DNA from: Flavobacteriaceae bacterium
GTDB lineage: Bacteria > Bacteroidota > Bacteroidia > Flavobacteriales > Flavobacteriaceae
Assembly (NCBI GenBank): GCA_030625995.1
Contig: DAOUPU010000122.1
Coordinates: forward strand, 1 to 7,350
Reading direction: 5' to 3'
DNA: 7,350 nt
The position numbers were made by a program, and so were the translations under genes. Shown piece after piece: positions 1-5,642 of this stretch (position 1 is its first letter; every line of letters starts with the position of its first letter). The notes below the pieces were generated by a model. The model was not told where the DNA came from. It worked only from the letters and a program-made list of their open reading frames with translations, and ran no database searches.

Positions 1-1
1 T

Positions 2-55
2 GAGGATATTTATATTATAGAATACGATTCAGTGGAGAATTTAGATAATAACTAA
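2..55 (+). CDS. C-terminal end of a probable DivIC/FtsB-like septum formation initiator (partial)
   Basis: The frame starting at base 2 reads EDIYIIEYDSVENLDNN and then stops at TAA (53-55); the rest of the gene lies left of the window. The tail resembles, from memory, the C-terminus of flavobacterial septum formation initiator proteins (DivIC/FtsB family, short coiled-coil membrane proteins of the division site), which often end in a 'NEDIYIIE(F/Y)D' stretch and are often found just upstream of the methylmalonyl-CoA mutase small subunit gene. Only 17 residues are visible, so the call rests on that tail and the gene order. The stop lies 25 bases before the mutase start, so the two genes may share a transcript. 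The other two forward frames give no recognisable tail. Confidence 0.55.
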   Translation, partial: EDIYIIEYDSVENLDNN

Positions 56-80
56 CAGGTTACAAATACTAATATAGAAT

Positions 81-1451
81 ATGGGTGATTATTTATTTAA
101 TGATTTTCATTCTGTTAGCGCCAAGGCATGGAAAAATAAGATCCAAGTAGATTTAAATGGGAAAGACTATAATAAATCCTTGATTACGAATCTCAATGAA
201 GGAATTAGCATAAAACCTTTCTATCATGGCGATAATTTTAAACAGATTACAATTCCTAAAATACCTTCCAGATATAAAATTTGTCAAACGATTTTTATAA
301 ATGATGAAAAAAAGGCCAATTACCTCGCGAAGGATGCCTTAGATCGTGGTGCAGATTCGATTAAATTTATTGCTTTGCAACCGTTCAATATTGATTCTTT
401 ACTTGATGATTTAAGCTCTAAATCAACTGATAATAGCCTGGATATCTATTTTCAATTACATTTTTTAGAAGAGAATTTCTTTTTGCGATTAATAAAAAAA
501 AATAAGGGCTTGAACTTGTTTTTGAATACCGATATTATTGGAAATTTGGTTAAAACAGGTAATTGGTTTAATGACCAAATTCAAGATCACCAAATTCTAA
601 ATACGATCTTAAAAAATGGAGGTAAAAATTGTATTGTTGCAGGTATTGATGCTTCTATTTATCAAAATTCAGGAGCAAATATTATTCAGCAAATTGCATA
701 CGCCCTGGCACATGCCAATGAGTATTTAAATTATTATGGCCAAGCATTGGGTTCACAAATTAATTTCAATTTTTCTGTTGGATCCAATTACTTTTTGGAG
801 ATAGCCAAACTTCGAGCTATTCGTTATTTATGGGATTTATTATTAAGTGAGTATAATCTTGAATATGAGGCAAGTATTTTTGTAGAACCCAGTATTAGAA
901 ATAAAAGTCTCTATGACCATAATACCAACATGTTGAGGACAACGACAGAATGTATGAGCGCTGTATTAGGAGGTGCAAATACAATTAGTAATTTGGCCTA
1001 TGATGCAATTTTTCATAAAAAAAATGAATTTGGTGAACGAATTGCAAGAAATCAGTTAATAATCTTAAAGGAAGAGAGCCATCTAAACAATGCCTCTTTT
1101 GTAAATGGATCTTATTATATTGAAGAGTTGACCTTCGAAATTGCTGAAAAAGCATTGGATCTTTTCAAAAAAATAGAAAAAAGCGGGGGTTTTATAAAAC
1201 AACTTTTTAATGGAACAATTCAAAGAAAAATTGTGGAAAGTGGCAATAAGGAACAAGAACAATTTGAGAATAATGAAATGGTTCTTGTTGGAACAAATAA
1301 GTATAAAAATGAAATTGATAAAATGAAAGAAACGATCCAGTTATATCCATTTTTAAAGACACGGAACAAGGAAACAGTTATCGAATCCGTTATTGCGAAA
1401 CGATTGGCTGAGGATCTGGAAAAAGAACGGTTAAAGAGTGAATCGAATTGA
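81..1451 (+). CDS. mutA: methylmalonyl-CoA mutase, small (non-catalytic) subunit
   Basis: This is the small subunit of the adenosylcobalamin-dependent methylmalonyl-CoA mutase, which pairs with the large subunit to interconvert (R)-methylmalonyl-CoA and succinyl-CoA in the cytoplasm (propionate, odd-chain fatty acid and branched amino acid metabolism). At 456 residues it is one TIM-barrel mutase domain. It is visibly paralogous to the downstream gene: EIAKLRAIRYLW (240-251) matches EIAKMRAGRMLW there, the LGGAN segment (296-300) matches LGGAQ, and RIARNQLIILKEE (320-332) matches RIARNTQIYLQEE. The DxHxxG motif and the whole C-terminal B12 domain are absent. The small subunits of this phylum are usually short in this way, whereas the Propionibacterium one keeps a degenerate B12 domain. 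The C-terminus (YPFLKTR, then a charged helix with KRLAEDLEKERLK) is typical. The ATG at 81 follows an A/T-rich leader without a Shine-Dalgarno site, and the N-terminal LFNDFHSVSAKAWKNKI fits the family start. Confidence 0.95.
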   Translation: MGDYLFNDFHSVSAKAWKNKIQVDLNGKDYNKSLITNLNEGISIKPFYHGDNFKQITIPKIPSRYKICQTIFINDEKKANYLAKDALDRGADSIKFIALQPFNIDSLLDDLSSKSTDNSLDIYFQLHFLEENFFLRLIKKNKGLNLFLNTDIIGNLVKTGNWFNDQIQDHQILNTILKNGGKNCIVAGIDASIYQNSGANIIQQIAYALAHANEYLNYYGQALGSQINFNFSVGSNYFLEIAKLRAIRYLWDLLLSEYNLEYEASIFVEPSIRNKSLYDHNTNMLRTTTECMSAVLGGANTISNLAYDAIFHKKNEFGERIARNQLIILKEESHLNNASFVNGSYYIEELTFEIAEKALDLFKKIEKSGGFIKQLFNGTIQRKIVESGNKEQEQFENNEMVLVGTNKYKNEIDKMKETIQLYPFLKTRNKETVIESVIAKRLAEDLEKERLKSESN

Positions 1452-1461
1452 AAATTAGACC

Positions 1462-3525
1462 ATGTCAAGAAAAAACCTTCAACAGTTAAAAGTAAAGACC
1501 GATAAGTCAAAACTCGGAACTCCATATTTTGAGCATTATAATTTTGTTGCGGGAATACCACCATTTTTAAGAGGGCCATATTCTACTATGTATGTTAGTC
1601 GGCCATGGACCATTAGACAATATGCTGGTTTTTCAACGGCAGAAGATAGTAATGCCTTTTATCGTAGAAATTTAGCCGCAGGTCAAAAAGGATTATCTGT
1701 AGCTTTTGATCTGGCCACACACAGAGGGTATGATTCTGATCATGAGCGAGTTCAAGGTGATGTAGGTAAGGCAGGAGTGGCAATTGATACGGTTGAGGAT
1801 ATGAAAATTTTGTTTGACCGTATCCCATTGGATGAGATGTCCGTTTCTATGACCATGAATGGTGCAGTGTTACCCATACTGGCATTTTTTATTGTTGCCG
1901 CTGAAGAACAAGGTGTTTCTCCGGAGCAACTTTCAGGGACGATACAGAACGATATTTTAAAGGAGTTTATGGTGAGGAATACATATATCTATCCTCCCGA
2001 AGCCTCCATGAAAATTATTGCCGATATATTTAAATATACCACGGCTAAAATGCCCAAATATAATAGTATTTCTATTTCAGGTTATCATATGCATGAAGCC
2101 GGTGCAACACCAGAAATTGAGTTGGCCTATACACTGGCAGATGGTTTGGAGTATATTAGAACGGGTATTAATACCGGAATGGACATTGACGAATTTGCAC
2201 CTAGATTGTCTTTCTTTTGGGCAATCGGAATGGCTCATTTTACAGAAATTGCAAAGATGAGGGCAGGGAGAATGTTATGGTCTAAAATTGTTAAACAATT
2301 TGAACCAAAAAATTCAAAATCTATGGCTTTAAGAACACATTGTCAAACTAGTGGATGGAGTTTAACCGCGCAGGATCCTTTTAATAATGTAGCAAGAACC
2401 GTGGTGGAAGGTTTGGCTGCAGCTTTGGGAGGCGCGCAGTCTCTACATACCAATGCTTTGGATGAGGCCATTGCTTTACCAACGGATTTTTCTGCAAGAA
2501 TAGCAAGAAATACACAAATTTATCTACAGGAAGAAACCTATATAACAAAAACAGTTGATCCATGGGCGGGTAGTTTGCAGCTCGAGAAATTAACTAATGA
2601 TATTGCTTCAAAGGCATGGAAGCTTATTGAGGAAATAGAAGATCATGGTGGGATGACAAAAGCAATAGAAAAAGGGATACCTAAAATGCGGATTGAAGAA
2701 GCGGCGGCAAGGAAACAGGCCAGAATAGATGGAAATCAGGATACTATCGTGGGGGTCAATAAATTTCGTATCGAGGAAGAGAATTCTCTTTCAATATTAG
2801 AGGTGGACAATGAGGCCGTACGCACTTCGCAAATTGAGAGATTAACAAAGGTACGAAAGGAAAGAAATGATAATCAAGTGAATAAAGCTCTAAATAATTT
2901 AACGAACTGTGCCGAGACAGGTGAAGGAAATTTATTAGATTTGACCATAGAAGCATCACGAAAAAGAGCAACTTTAGGGGAAATATCACAAGCTTTAGAA
3001 AAAGTATTTGGAAGATATAGAGCCCAAATTAACACAATAACCGGAGTGTATAGTAAAGAAATTAAGAATGATAGTGACTTTCAAAAAGCCTTAATGCTAT
3101 CAGATCAATTTGCGGTAATGGATGGTCGCCGCCCTAGGATAATGGTGGCAAAAATGGGTCAAGACGGACATGATAGGGGTGCAAAAATTGTAGCCACAAG
3201 TTTTGCTGACCTGGGCTTTGACGTTGATGTAGGACCCTTGTTTCAAACTCCAGAAGAGGTTGCTAAACAGGCAGTTGAAAATGATGTACATGTTTTAGGC
3301 ATTTCCTCTTTGGCAGCAGGGCATAAAACATTAATTCCACAGGTCATTGCTGAACTCAAAAAATATGGCCGAGGTGATATTTTGGTGATTGCAGGTGGGG
3401 TAATTCCACCACAGGATTACGATTTTTTGTTTAAGGCCGGTGTGACAGGTGTATTTGGCCCAGGTACAAAGATCAGTGAGTCGGCCATTACGATTTTGAA
3501 TGTTCTCATCAAAAATGTGACATAA
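1462..3525 (+). CDS. mutB: methylmalonyl-CoA mutase, large (catalytic, B12-binding) subunit
   Basis: This is the catalytic subunit (687 residues) of methylmalonyl-CoA mutase. It carries out the radical carbon-skeleton rearrangement between (R)-methylmalonyl-CoA and succinyl-CoA with adenosylcobalamin. The N-terminal TIM barrel (about 35-525) holds the substrate residues. By alignment from memory with the Propionibacterium enzyme, Y54 equals Tyr89, R172 equals Arg207, and Y208-H209 equal Tyr243-His244; their mutual spacing is identical. The C-terminal cobalamin domain (about 556-685) has K564 and the base-off motif D568-G-H570-D-R-G573, where H570 is the lower cobalt ligand, then GISSLAAGH (613-621) and IAGG (643-646). 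The family usually runs about 690-730 residues; the slight shortness is at the N-terminus. The ATG lies 10 bases after the mutA stop, so the two form an operon and are likely translated together. No key residue is missing and no frameshift is seen. Confidence 0.97.
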   Translation: MSRKNLQQLKVKTDKSKLGTPYFEHYNFVAGIPPFLRGPYSTMYVSRPWTIRQYAGFSTAEDSNAFYRRNLAAGQKGLSVAFDLATHRGYDSDHERVQGDVGKAGVAIDTVEDMKILFDRIPLDEMSVSMTMNGAVLPILAFFIVAAEEQGVSPEQLSGTIQNDILKEFMVRNTYIYPPEASMKIIADIFKYTTAKMPKYNSISISGYHMHEAGATPEIELAYTLADGLEYIRTGINTGMDIDEFAPRLSFFWAIGMAHFTEIAKMRAGRMLWSKIVKQFEPKNSKSMALRTHCQTSGWSLTAQDPFNNVARTVVEGLAAALGGAQSLHTNALDEAIALPTDFSARIARNTQIYLQEETYITKTVDPWAGSLQLEKLTNDIASKAWKLIEEIEDHGGMTKAIEKGIPKMRIEEAAARKQARIDGNQDTIVGVNKFRIEEENSLSILEVDNEAVRTSQIERLTKVRKERNDNQVNKALNNLTNCAETGEGNLLDLTIEASRKRATLGEISQALEKVFGRYRAQINTITGVYSKEIKNDSDFQKALMLSDQFAVMDGRRPRIMVAKMGQDGHDRGAKIVATSFADLGFDVDVGPLFQTPEEVAKQAVENDVHVLGISSLAAGHKTLIPQVIAELKKYGRGDILVIAGGVIPPQDYDFLFKAGVTGVFGPGTKISESAITILNVLIKNVT

Positions 3526-3559
3526 ACGTATATTTGAGATCTTACTTATTTCATTATTC

Positions 3560-3572
3560 ACCTCAAGGAGGT
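3560..3572. repeat. short perfect palindrome containing AAGGAGGT
   Basis: ACCTC (3560-3564), AAG, GAGGT (3568-3572) form a 5-bp stem with a 3-base loop, 34 bases after the mutB stop. It is not followed by a T-run, so it is a poor rho-independent terminator. The right half gives AAGGAGGT (3565-3572), a full anti-16S match lying 8 bases before an ATG at 3581. Folding would hide that match. Confidence 0.5.
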
Positions 3573-3580
3573 ATTGGATT

Positions 3581-3649
3581 ATGTTATATCCATTTGGAAC
3601 TTTGTATATTTTTTGTAGATTTGGATTATTAATATTTAAACCCATTTGA
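3581..3649 (+). CDS. possible 22-residue leader peptide ORF upstream of the DoxX gene
   Basis: ATG at 3581 opens a 22-codon frame ending in TGA at 3647-3649, two bases before the DoxX ATG at 3652. The peptide is hydrophobic and aromatic (starts MLYPFGTLYIF, ends LLIFKPI). A perfect AAGGAGGT sits 8 bases upstream, ideal Shine-Dalgarno spacing, which is unusual in a phylum that mostly does not use such sites. The near-adjacent stop and start would allow translational coupling to the DoxX gene. Against it, the best promoter for the DoxX gene lies inside this frame, so transcripts from that promoter would lack the mini-ORF; only read-through from mutB would carry it. It matches no family I know and may be chance. 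Confidence 0.25.
   Translation: MLYPFGTLYIFCRFGLLIFKPI
3593..3623 (+). promoter_or_regulatory. consensus Bacteroidota promoter for the DoxX gene
   Basis: TTTG at 3593-3596 (-33 box), 19 bases of spacer, then TAGATTTG at 3616-3623 (-7 box) is an exact match to the TTTG-N19-TAnnTTTG pattern of the primary sigma factor in this phylum. Transcription would start near 3630, leaving a leader of about 22 bases before the ATG at 3652. This suggests the DoxX gene is transcribed independently of the mutase operon. Confidence 0.7.
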
Positions 3650-3651
3650 TC

Positions 3652-4065
3652 ATGAGCAAAATAGTTGATTTCACAACATCACTGGACAAAAAAGATGAAA
3701 CAGGATACGGCCTAATAAGAATCTTCCTTGGCATAGCCTTATTTATAAGAGGATGGATGATTGTGGCAAACCCGGAATCAATCCTGGAATTAGGAGTAGA
3801 AAGAGAAAGTTTTGTGTGGATCGCATTGATAGGTATAACGCACTTGATCGGTGGAGCCTTGCTGACTATTGGGTTTTTTACACGGCTGGCAGCCTTTATG
3901 CAAATACCAATTTTATTCAGTGCTACATTTTTTGTTTATAAACCATCTGAATTAATGATGGGGGGGCAATCCTTTGAATTGGCCGCTCTGGTTTTGTTTT
4001 TATTGTGTGTTTATTTTATTTTTGGAGCTGGACCTTTTTCAGTAAGAAATTATTTTTACAAATAA
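3652..4065 (+). CDS. DoxX family membrane protein
   Basis: This is a 137-residue inner-membrane protein with four predicted helices, about 18-39, 54-76, 80-98 and 106-129. The pattern fits the DoxX family (PF07681): a first helix reading RIFLGIALFIRG, a GG-containing second helix (LIGGALLTIGFFTRLAA), and a late glutamate (FELAALVLFLL) followed by FGAGPFSVRNY, close to the family's usual 'GaGp.SvD' ending. DoxX-like proteins have been tied to thiosulfate oxidation, thiol stress or respiratory complexes in different organisms, but most have no assigned role, and nothing here narrows it. I start at ATG 3652 (MSKIVDF). An in-frame TTG at 3646 would add only two residues and is a weaker choice. 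The gene has its own promoter and runs convergent to the next gene. Confidence 0.8.
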   Translation: MSKIVDFTTSLDKKDETGYGLIRIFLGIALFIRGWMIVANPESILELGVERESFVWIALIGITHLIGGALLTIGFFTRLAAFMQIPILFSATFFVYKPSELMMGGQSFELAALVLFLLCVYFIFGAGPFSVRNYFYK

Positions 4066-4207
4066 ATAGGATCAAATTATAATTGACATTGATATCTCTC
4101 AGATCTTTTTAATATAGACTGGATATTTACCGGTTCATCTTACTTAATTTTTGTATGAGCAACCGGGAAGACAATAGTTCCTCTGCTTTATTTAAATAAA
4201 TTTTCAC
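4066..4207. other. convergent intergenic region without a recognisable gene
   Basis: This stretch lies between the DoxX stop and the terminator of the opposing gene. The longest ATG frame I found is 14 codons (from 4155), with no support. CCGGTT (4130-4135) and AACCGG (4161-4166) can pair as a 6-bp stem with a 25-base loop, but no T-run follows, so I do not call a terminator for the DoxX gene. Confidence 0.5.
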
Positions 4208-4239
4208 AAAAAAAACCACAAAAGTTTATTTTTGTGGTT
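4208..4239 (-). terminator. rho-independent terminator of the small secreted protein gene
   Basis: AACCACAAAA (4214-4223) and TTTTGTGGTT (4230-4239) form a perfect 10-bp stem with a 6-base loop. Read on the minus strand, the stem runs straight into a T-run (A-run at 4208-4215 on the plus strand). It lies about 50 bases after the stop of the gene at 4292-4666. On the plus strand no T-run follows, so it serves the minus-strand gene. Confidence 0.85.
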
Positions 4240-4291
4240 CGATGCTTCTGCATAAAATTTGTCAATCTAAATTAGAACGCCTAATTATATT

Positions 4292-4666
4292 CTAATATAA
4301 ATATTTAAAAAGTTTAGATTTTTTGGTAAGAGGTTTCAGTTGCTCTTCCATTAATTTTACATATTTTTTATATTCGCTCTTTCCAAGTAAGTCGATAAGA
4401 TCTTTTTTAGTATCGTTACTTAATGTTTCCAAGGCAGTTTTTTTATCTTTTTCTGATTTGTCACTTTCTGTGATATCATACACCTTATCAACATAACCTT
4501 TATTATAATCCATTAACTCAGTGGTTTTTAAATTGGATAATTTCAGACTATTGACACCATTTAGGGTAGTTAATAAAACTTCTTTCGGAACAGTTTCCTG
4601 CGCATAAGCGTTGGTTCCGATAAATACACTTAATACAAGTGTTAAAATGAATGTAATGTTTTTCAT
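4292..4666 (-). CDS. small secreted helical protein of unknown function
   Basis: This is a 124-residue protein I do not recognise as a named family. Residues 1-22 are a clear signal peptide: MKN, a hydrophobic core (ITFILTLVLSVFIG), and NAYA before Q23 as a signal peptidase I site. No lipobox cysteine is present, and the mature part has no cysteine. The mature chain of about 102 residues is rich in Lys, Leu, Asp and Glu and should be almost all helix, with a middle stretch of alternating charges (SDKSEKDKKTALETLSNDTKK). It ends in a helix with GKSEYKKYVKLMEEQLKP. Size and make-up recall small periplasmic helical proteins of the Spy/CpxP type or other short flavobacterial exported proteins, but that is inference from composition only. 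It is flanked by a plausible promoter and a strong terminator. Its ATG overlaps the stop of a possible 45-codon ORF upstream. Confidence 0.75.
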   Translation of the reverse strand: MKNITFILTLVLSVFIGTNAYAQETVPKEVLLTTLNGVNSLKLSNLKTTELMDYNKGYVDKVYDITESDKSEKDKKTALETLSNDTKKDLIDLLGKSEYKKYVKLMEEQLKPLTKKSKLFKYLY

Positions 4667-4797
4667 GGTTTCGGTTTTATAATTAATACAATCAAAAATA
4701 CAATAATCTCAATCAAAATAAAAACTGAAGGAGTTAGTTTTTGATGAGATGTTATTCCATATCTAATCTTCCTTCCATCATGGTCATTAAATGTCAT
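4663..4797 (-). CDS. possible 45-residue single-helix membrane protein in ATGA overlap with the next gene
   Basis: On the minus strand an ATG at 4797-4795 opens a 45-codon frame that ends in TGA at 4665-4663. That stop overlaps the start of the secreted protein gene as ATGA, a classic sign of translational coupling. The peptide begins MTFNDHDGRKIRYGITSHQ, then has a strongly hydrophobic segment (about 24-40: SVFILIEIIVFLIVLII) and a basic end (KPKP), the look of a small single-pass membrane protein. The frame is open for 16 more codons upstream. There is no clear ribosome site, and a 5-bp hairpin sits just before the ATG (CCTGT 4799-4803 with ACAGG 4815-4819). Against it, the likely promoter of the next gene lies inside its 3' half, and hydrophobic codons are common by chance in AT-rich DNA. 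I do not recognise it. Confidence 0.3.
   Translation of the reverse strand: MTFNDHDGRKIRYGITSHQKLTPSVFILIEIIVFLIVLIIKPKP
4693..4700 (-). promoter_or_regulatory. candidate -7 box for the small secreted protein gene
   Basis: The minus strand reads TATTTTTG (CAAAAATA on the plus strand), an exact TAnnTTTG match 26 bases before the ATG at 4666. A T-run about 19 bases further upstream could act as a weak -33 box; a proper TTTG is not at the ideal distance. The identical octamer precedes the CBM48 gene. Confidence 0.5.
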
Positions 4798-4999
4798 TCC
4801 TGTCAACTGAAATAACAGGTCGGAGAAAGATCTAATAAATAAGTTTTAATAGGGATAACTCTTAACTATATCAATAACCCCTTACAACTCCGTATCAAAT
4901 AGTTATGGTTATAAGAAAATATTGGGGTAGGGAAGATCAGCAATAAAATATTTGTAATTGCTGAGAAAGAATAAAAAGTTAAGGATTAAAAATAATTGT
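4798..4999. other. intergenic region with short inverted repeats, no gene seen
   Basis: I find no supported coding frame here beyond the 5' extension of the 45-codon ORF. TCAGCAAT (4937-4944) and ATTGCTGA (4957-4964) form a perfect 8-bp inverted repeat around a 12-base AT-rich centre. It lies downstream of the CBM48 gene hairpin on the minus strand, so it may be a second terminator-like fold or a protein-binding site. No T-run follows on either strand. Confidence 0.5.
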
Positions 5000-5038
5000 G
5001 GGCAACATTTCTAAAGAGTTTTTTTAGAAATGTTGCCC
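5000..5038 (-). terminator. 16-bp perfect hairpin after the CBM48 gene, probable terminator
   Basis: GGGCAACATTTCTAAA (5000-5015) and its exact complement (5023-5038) form a 16-bp stem with a 7-base loop, 22 bases after the stop of the minus-strand gene at 5061. On the minus strand the stem is followed by ACAATTATTTTTAATCC, a loose T-rich tract, so termination of that gene is the natural reading. No plus-strand gene ends near it. Confidence 0.75.
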
Positions 5039-5060
5039 GGTAGTTCTTTTAGTTTTACAA

Positions 5061-5357
5061 CTACAGTTCCAAAACACAATTATCAGCTGAGGCGTACTCA
5101 TTCCATCTATAGCTATCAGCTCCAGAGTCATTTATATAAGCGCCATCGGCTATATATCTGAATTCGTAACTATTATTGCTCTCTAGATCCAGGGTAGCTT
5201 TGTATTTCCCATTTTTAAATTTTTTTAAAGGAGTAGCATTCATATCCCAGTCATTAAAATTTCCTATAACAGCAACATGCTCTGCATCCAGGTCTTGTAA
5301 TTCAAAAGTAACTTTACAAACAGGCTTTGATTTTAAATATTTTTTTGATACTGACAT
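5061..5357 (-). CDS. stand-alone CBM48 / isoamylase early-set (AMPK-beta-like) carbohydrate-binding protein
   Basis: This 98-residue protein has no signal peptide, so it is likely cytoplasmic. It consists of one CBM48-type beta-sandwich, the fold at the N-terminus of isoamylases and glycogen branching enzymes and in the AMPK beta subunit. Key stretches are VAVIGNFNDWD (28-38), ATPLKKFKNGKY (41-52), YEFRYIADGAY (64-74) and ADNCVLEL (91-98). Aligned from memory with the AMPK-beta glycogen-binding domain, W37 matches Trp100, R67 matches Lys126, Y74 matches Trp133 and N93 probably matches Asn150, so the sugar-facing residues look kept or conservatively replaced. No catalytic domain is attached. 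Similar small proteins are common in Flavobacteriia; binding to an internal glucan is inference and the true role is unknown. The start at 5357 is set by the family N-terminus (KKYLKSKPVCKVTF) and by an A-rich leader after a good promoter. Confidence 0.85.
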   Translation of the reverse strand: MSVSKKYLKSKPVCKVTFELQDLDAEHVAVIGNFNDWDMNATPLKKFKNGKYKATLDLESNNSYEFRYIADGAYINDSGADSYRWNEYASADNCVLEL

Positions 5358-5386
5358 TTTTATTATTTTTTGATTAATATTAATTG

Positions 5387-5394
5387 CAAAAATA
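5387..5394 (-). promoter_or_regulatory. candidate -7 box for the CBM48 gene
   Basis: The minus strand reads TATTTTTG, an exact TAnnTTTG match 29 bases before the ATG at 5357. Transcription would begin near 5380, giving a leader of about 23 bases that is A/T-only around the start codon, typical for this phylum. The -33 position has only a weak TTTA. Confidence 0.55.
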
Positions 5395-5454
5395 GTTGAT
5401 TATGCTATATTAAACTCCTGCCATATTATCAAGAAAGTATGGTATATTAATCTT

Positions 5455-5642
5455 TTTTCTTGTCCTGAGCACAGAAATGAATTATTTTATCAAAGACTTG
5501 AAAAATCATTAGTTTTCTTGCAGAGACTAGATAAGTTAATGGGAAATTCCTATGCTAAGAGGCGTACATAAAGGACTCTAGTCTGGGAAATGTTTTCTGT
5601 TTAATTCCTCTATCCAAAAAATACTCCTACATTAAGTGCCTC
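5455..5642. repeat. non-coding stretch with internal repeats, candidate dispersed element
   Basis: This stretch separates the amidase stop from the CBM48 promoter and is less AT-rich in its core (about 42% GC over 5541-5600) than other gaps here. It holds two direct copies of TGGGAAAT (5540-5547, 5584-5591) and a perfect 8-bp inverted repeat AGACTAGA / TCTAGTCT (5524-5531, 5577-5584). On the minus strand, short unbroken frames suggest decayed or repeat-like text: one of about 20 codons from ATG 5509 (MIFQVFDK start, KKKD end), open further upstream to a TAG. The wording feels familiar as sequence recurring in flavobacterial genomes, but that is an unverified memory. No terminator with a T-run is evident for the amidase gene. 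Confidence 0.35.

Noticed and set aside
1220..1579. 119-codon minus-strand frame across the mutA/mutB junction
   Set aside because: It is antisense to two well-supported genes and has no recognisable motif; it is a shadow frame.
3646..3651. TTG start giving the DoxX protein two extra residues
   Set aside because: The ATG at 3652 fits the family N-terminus and the promoter-leader distance, and overlaps less with the mini-ORF.
4130..4166. CCGGTT/AACCGG inverted repeat as a DoxX terminator
   Set aside because: It has a 6-bp stem with a long loop and no T-run after it.
4744..4815. 23-codon plus-strand frame with a CHSC motif
   Set aside because: There is no ribosome site or promoter, it is very short, and the opposite strand offers a longer and better-placed frame.
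5176..5373. 65-codon plus-strand frame opposite the CBM48 gene
   Set aside because: It is the complement of a conserved domain and has no family resemblance or promoter.
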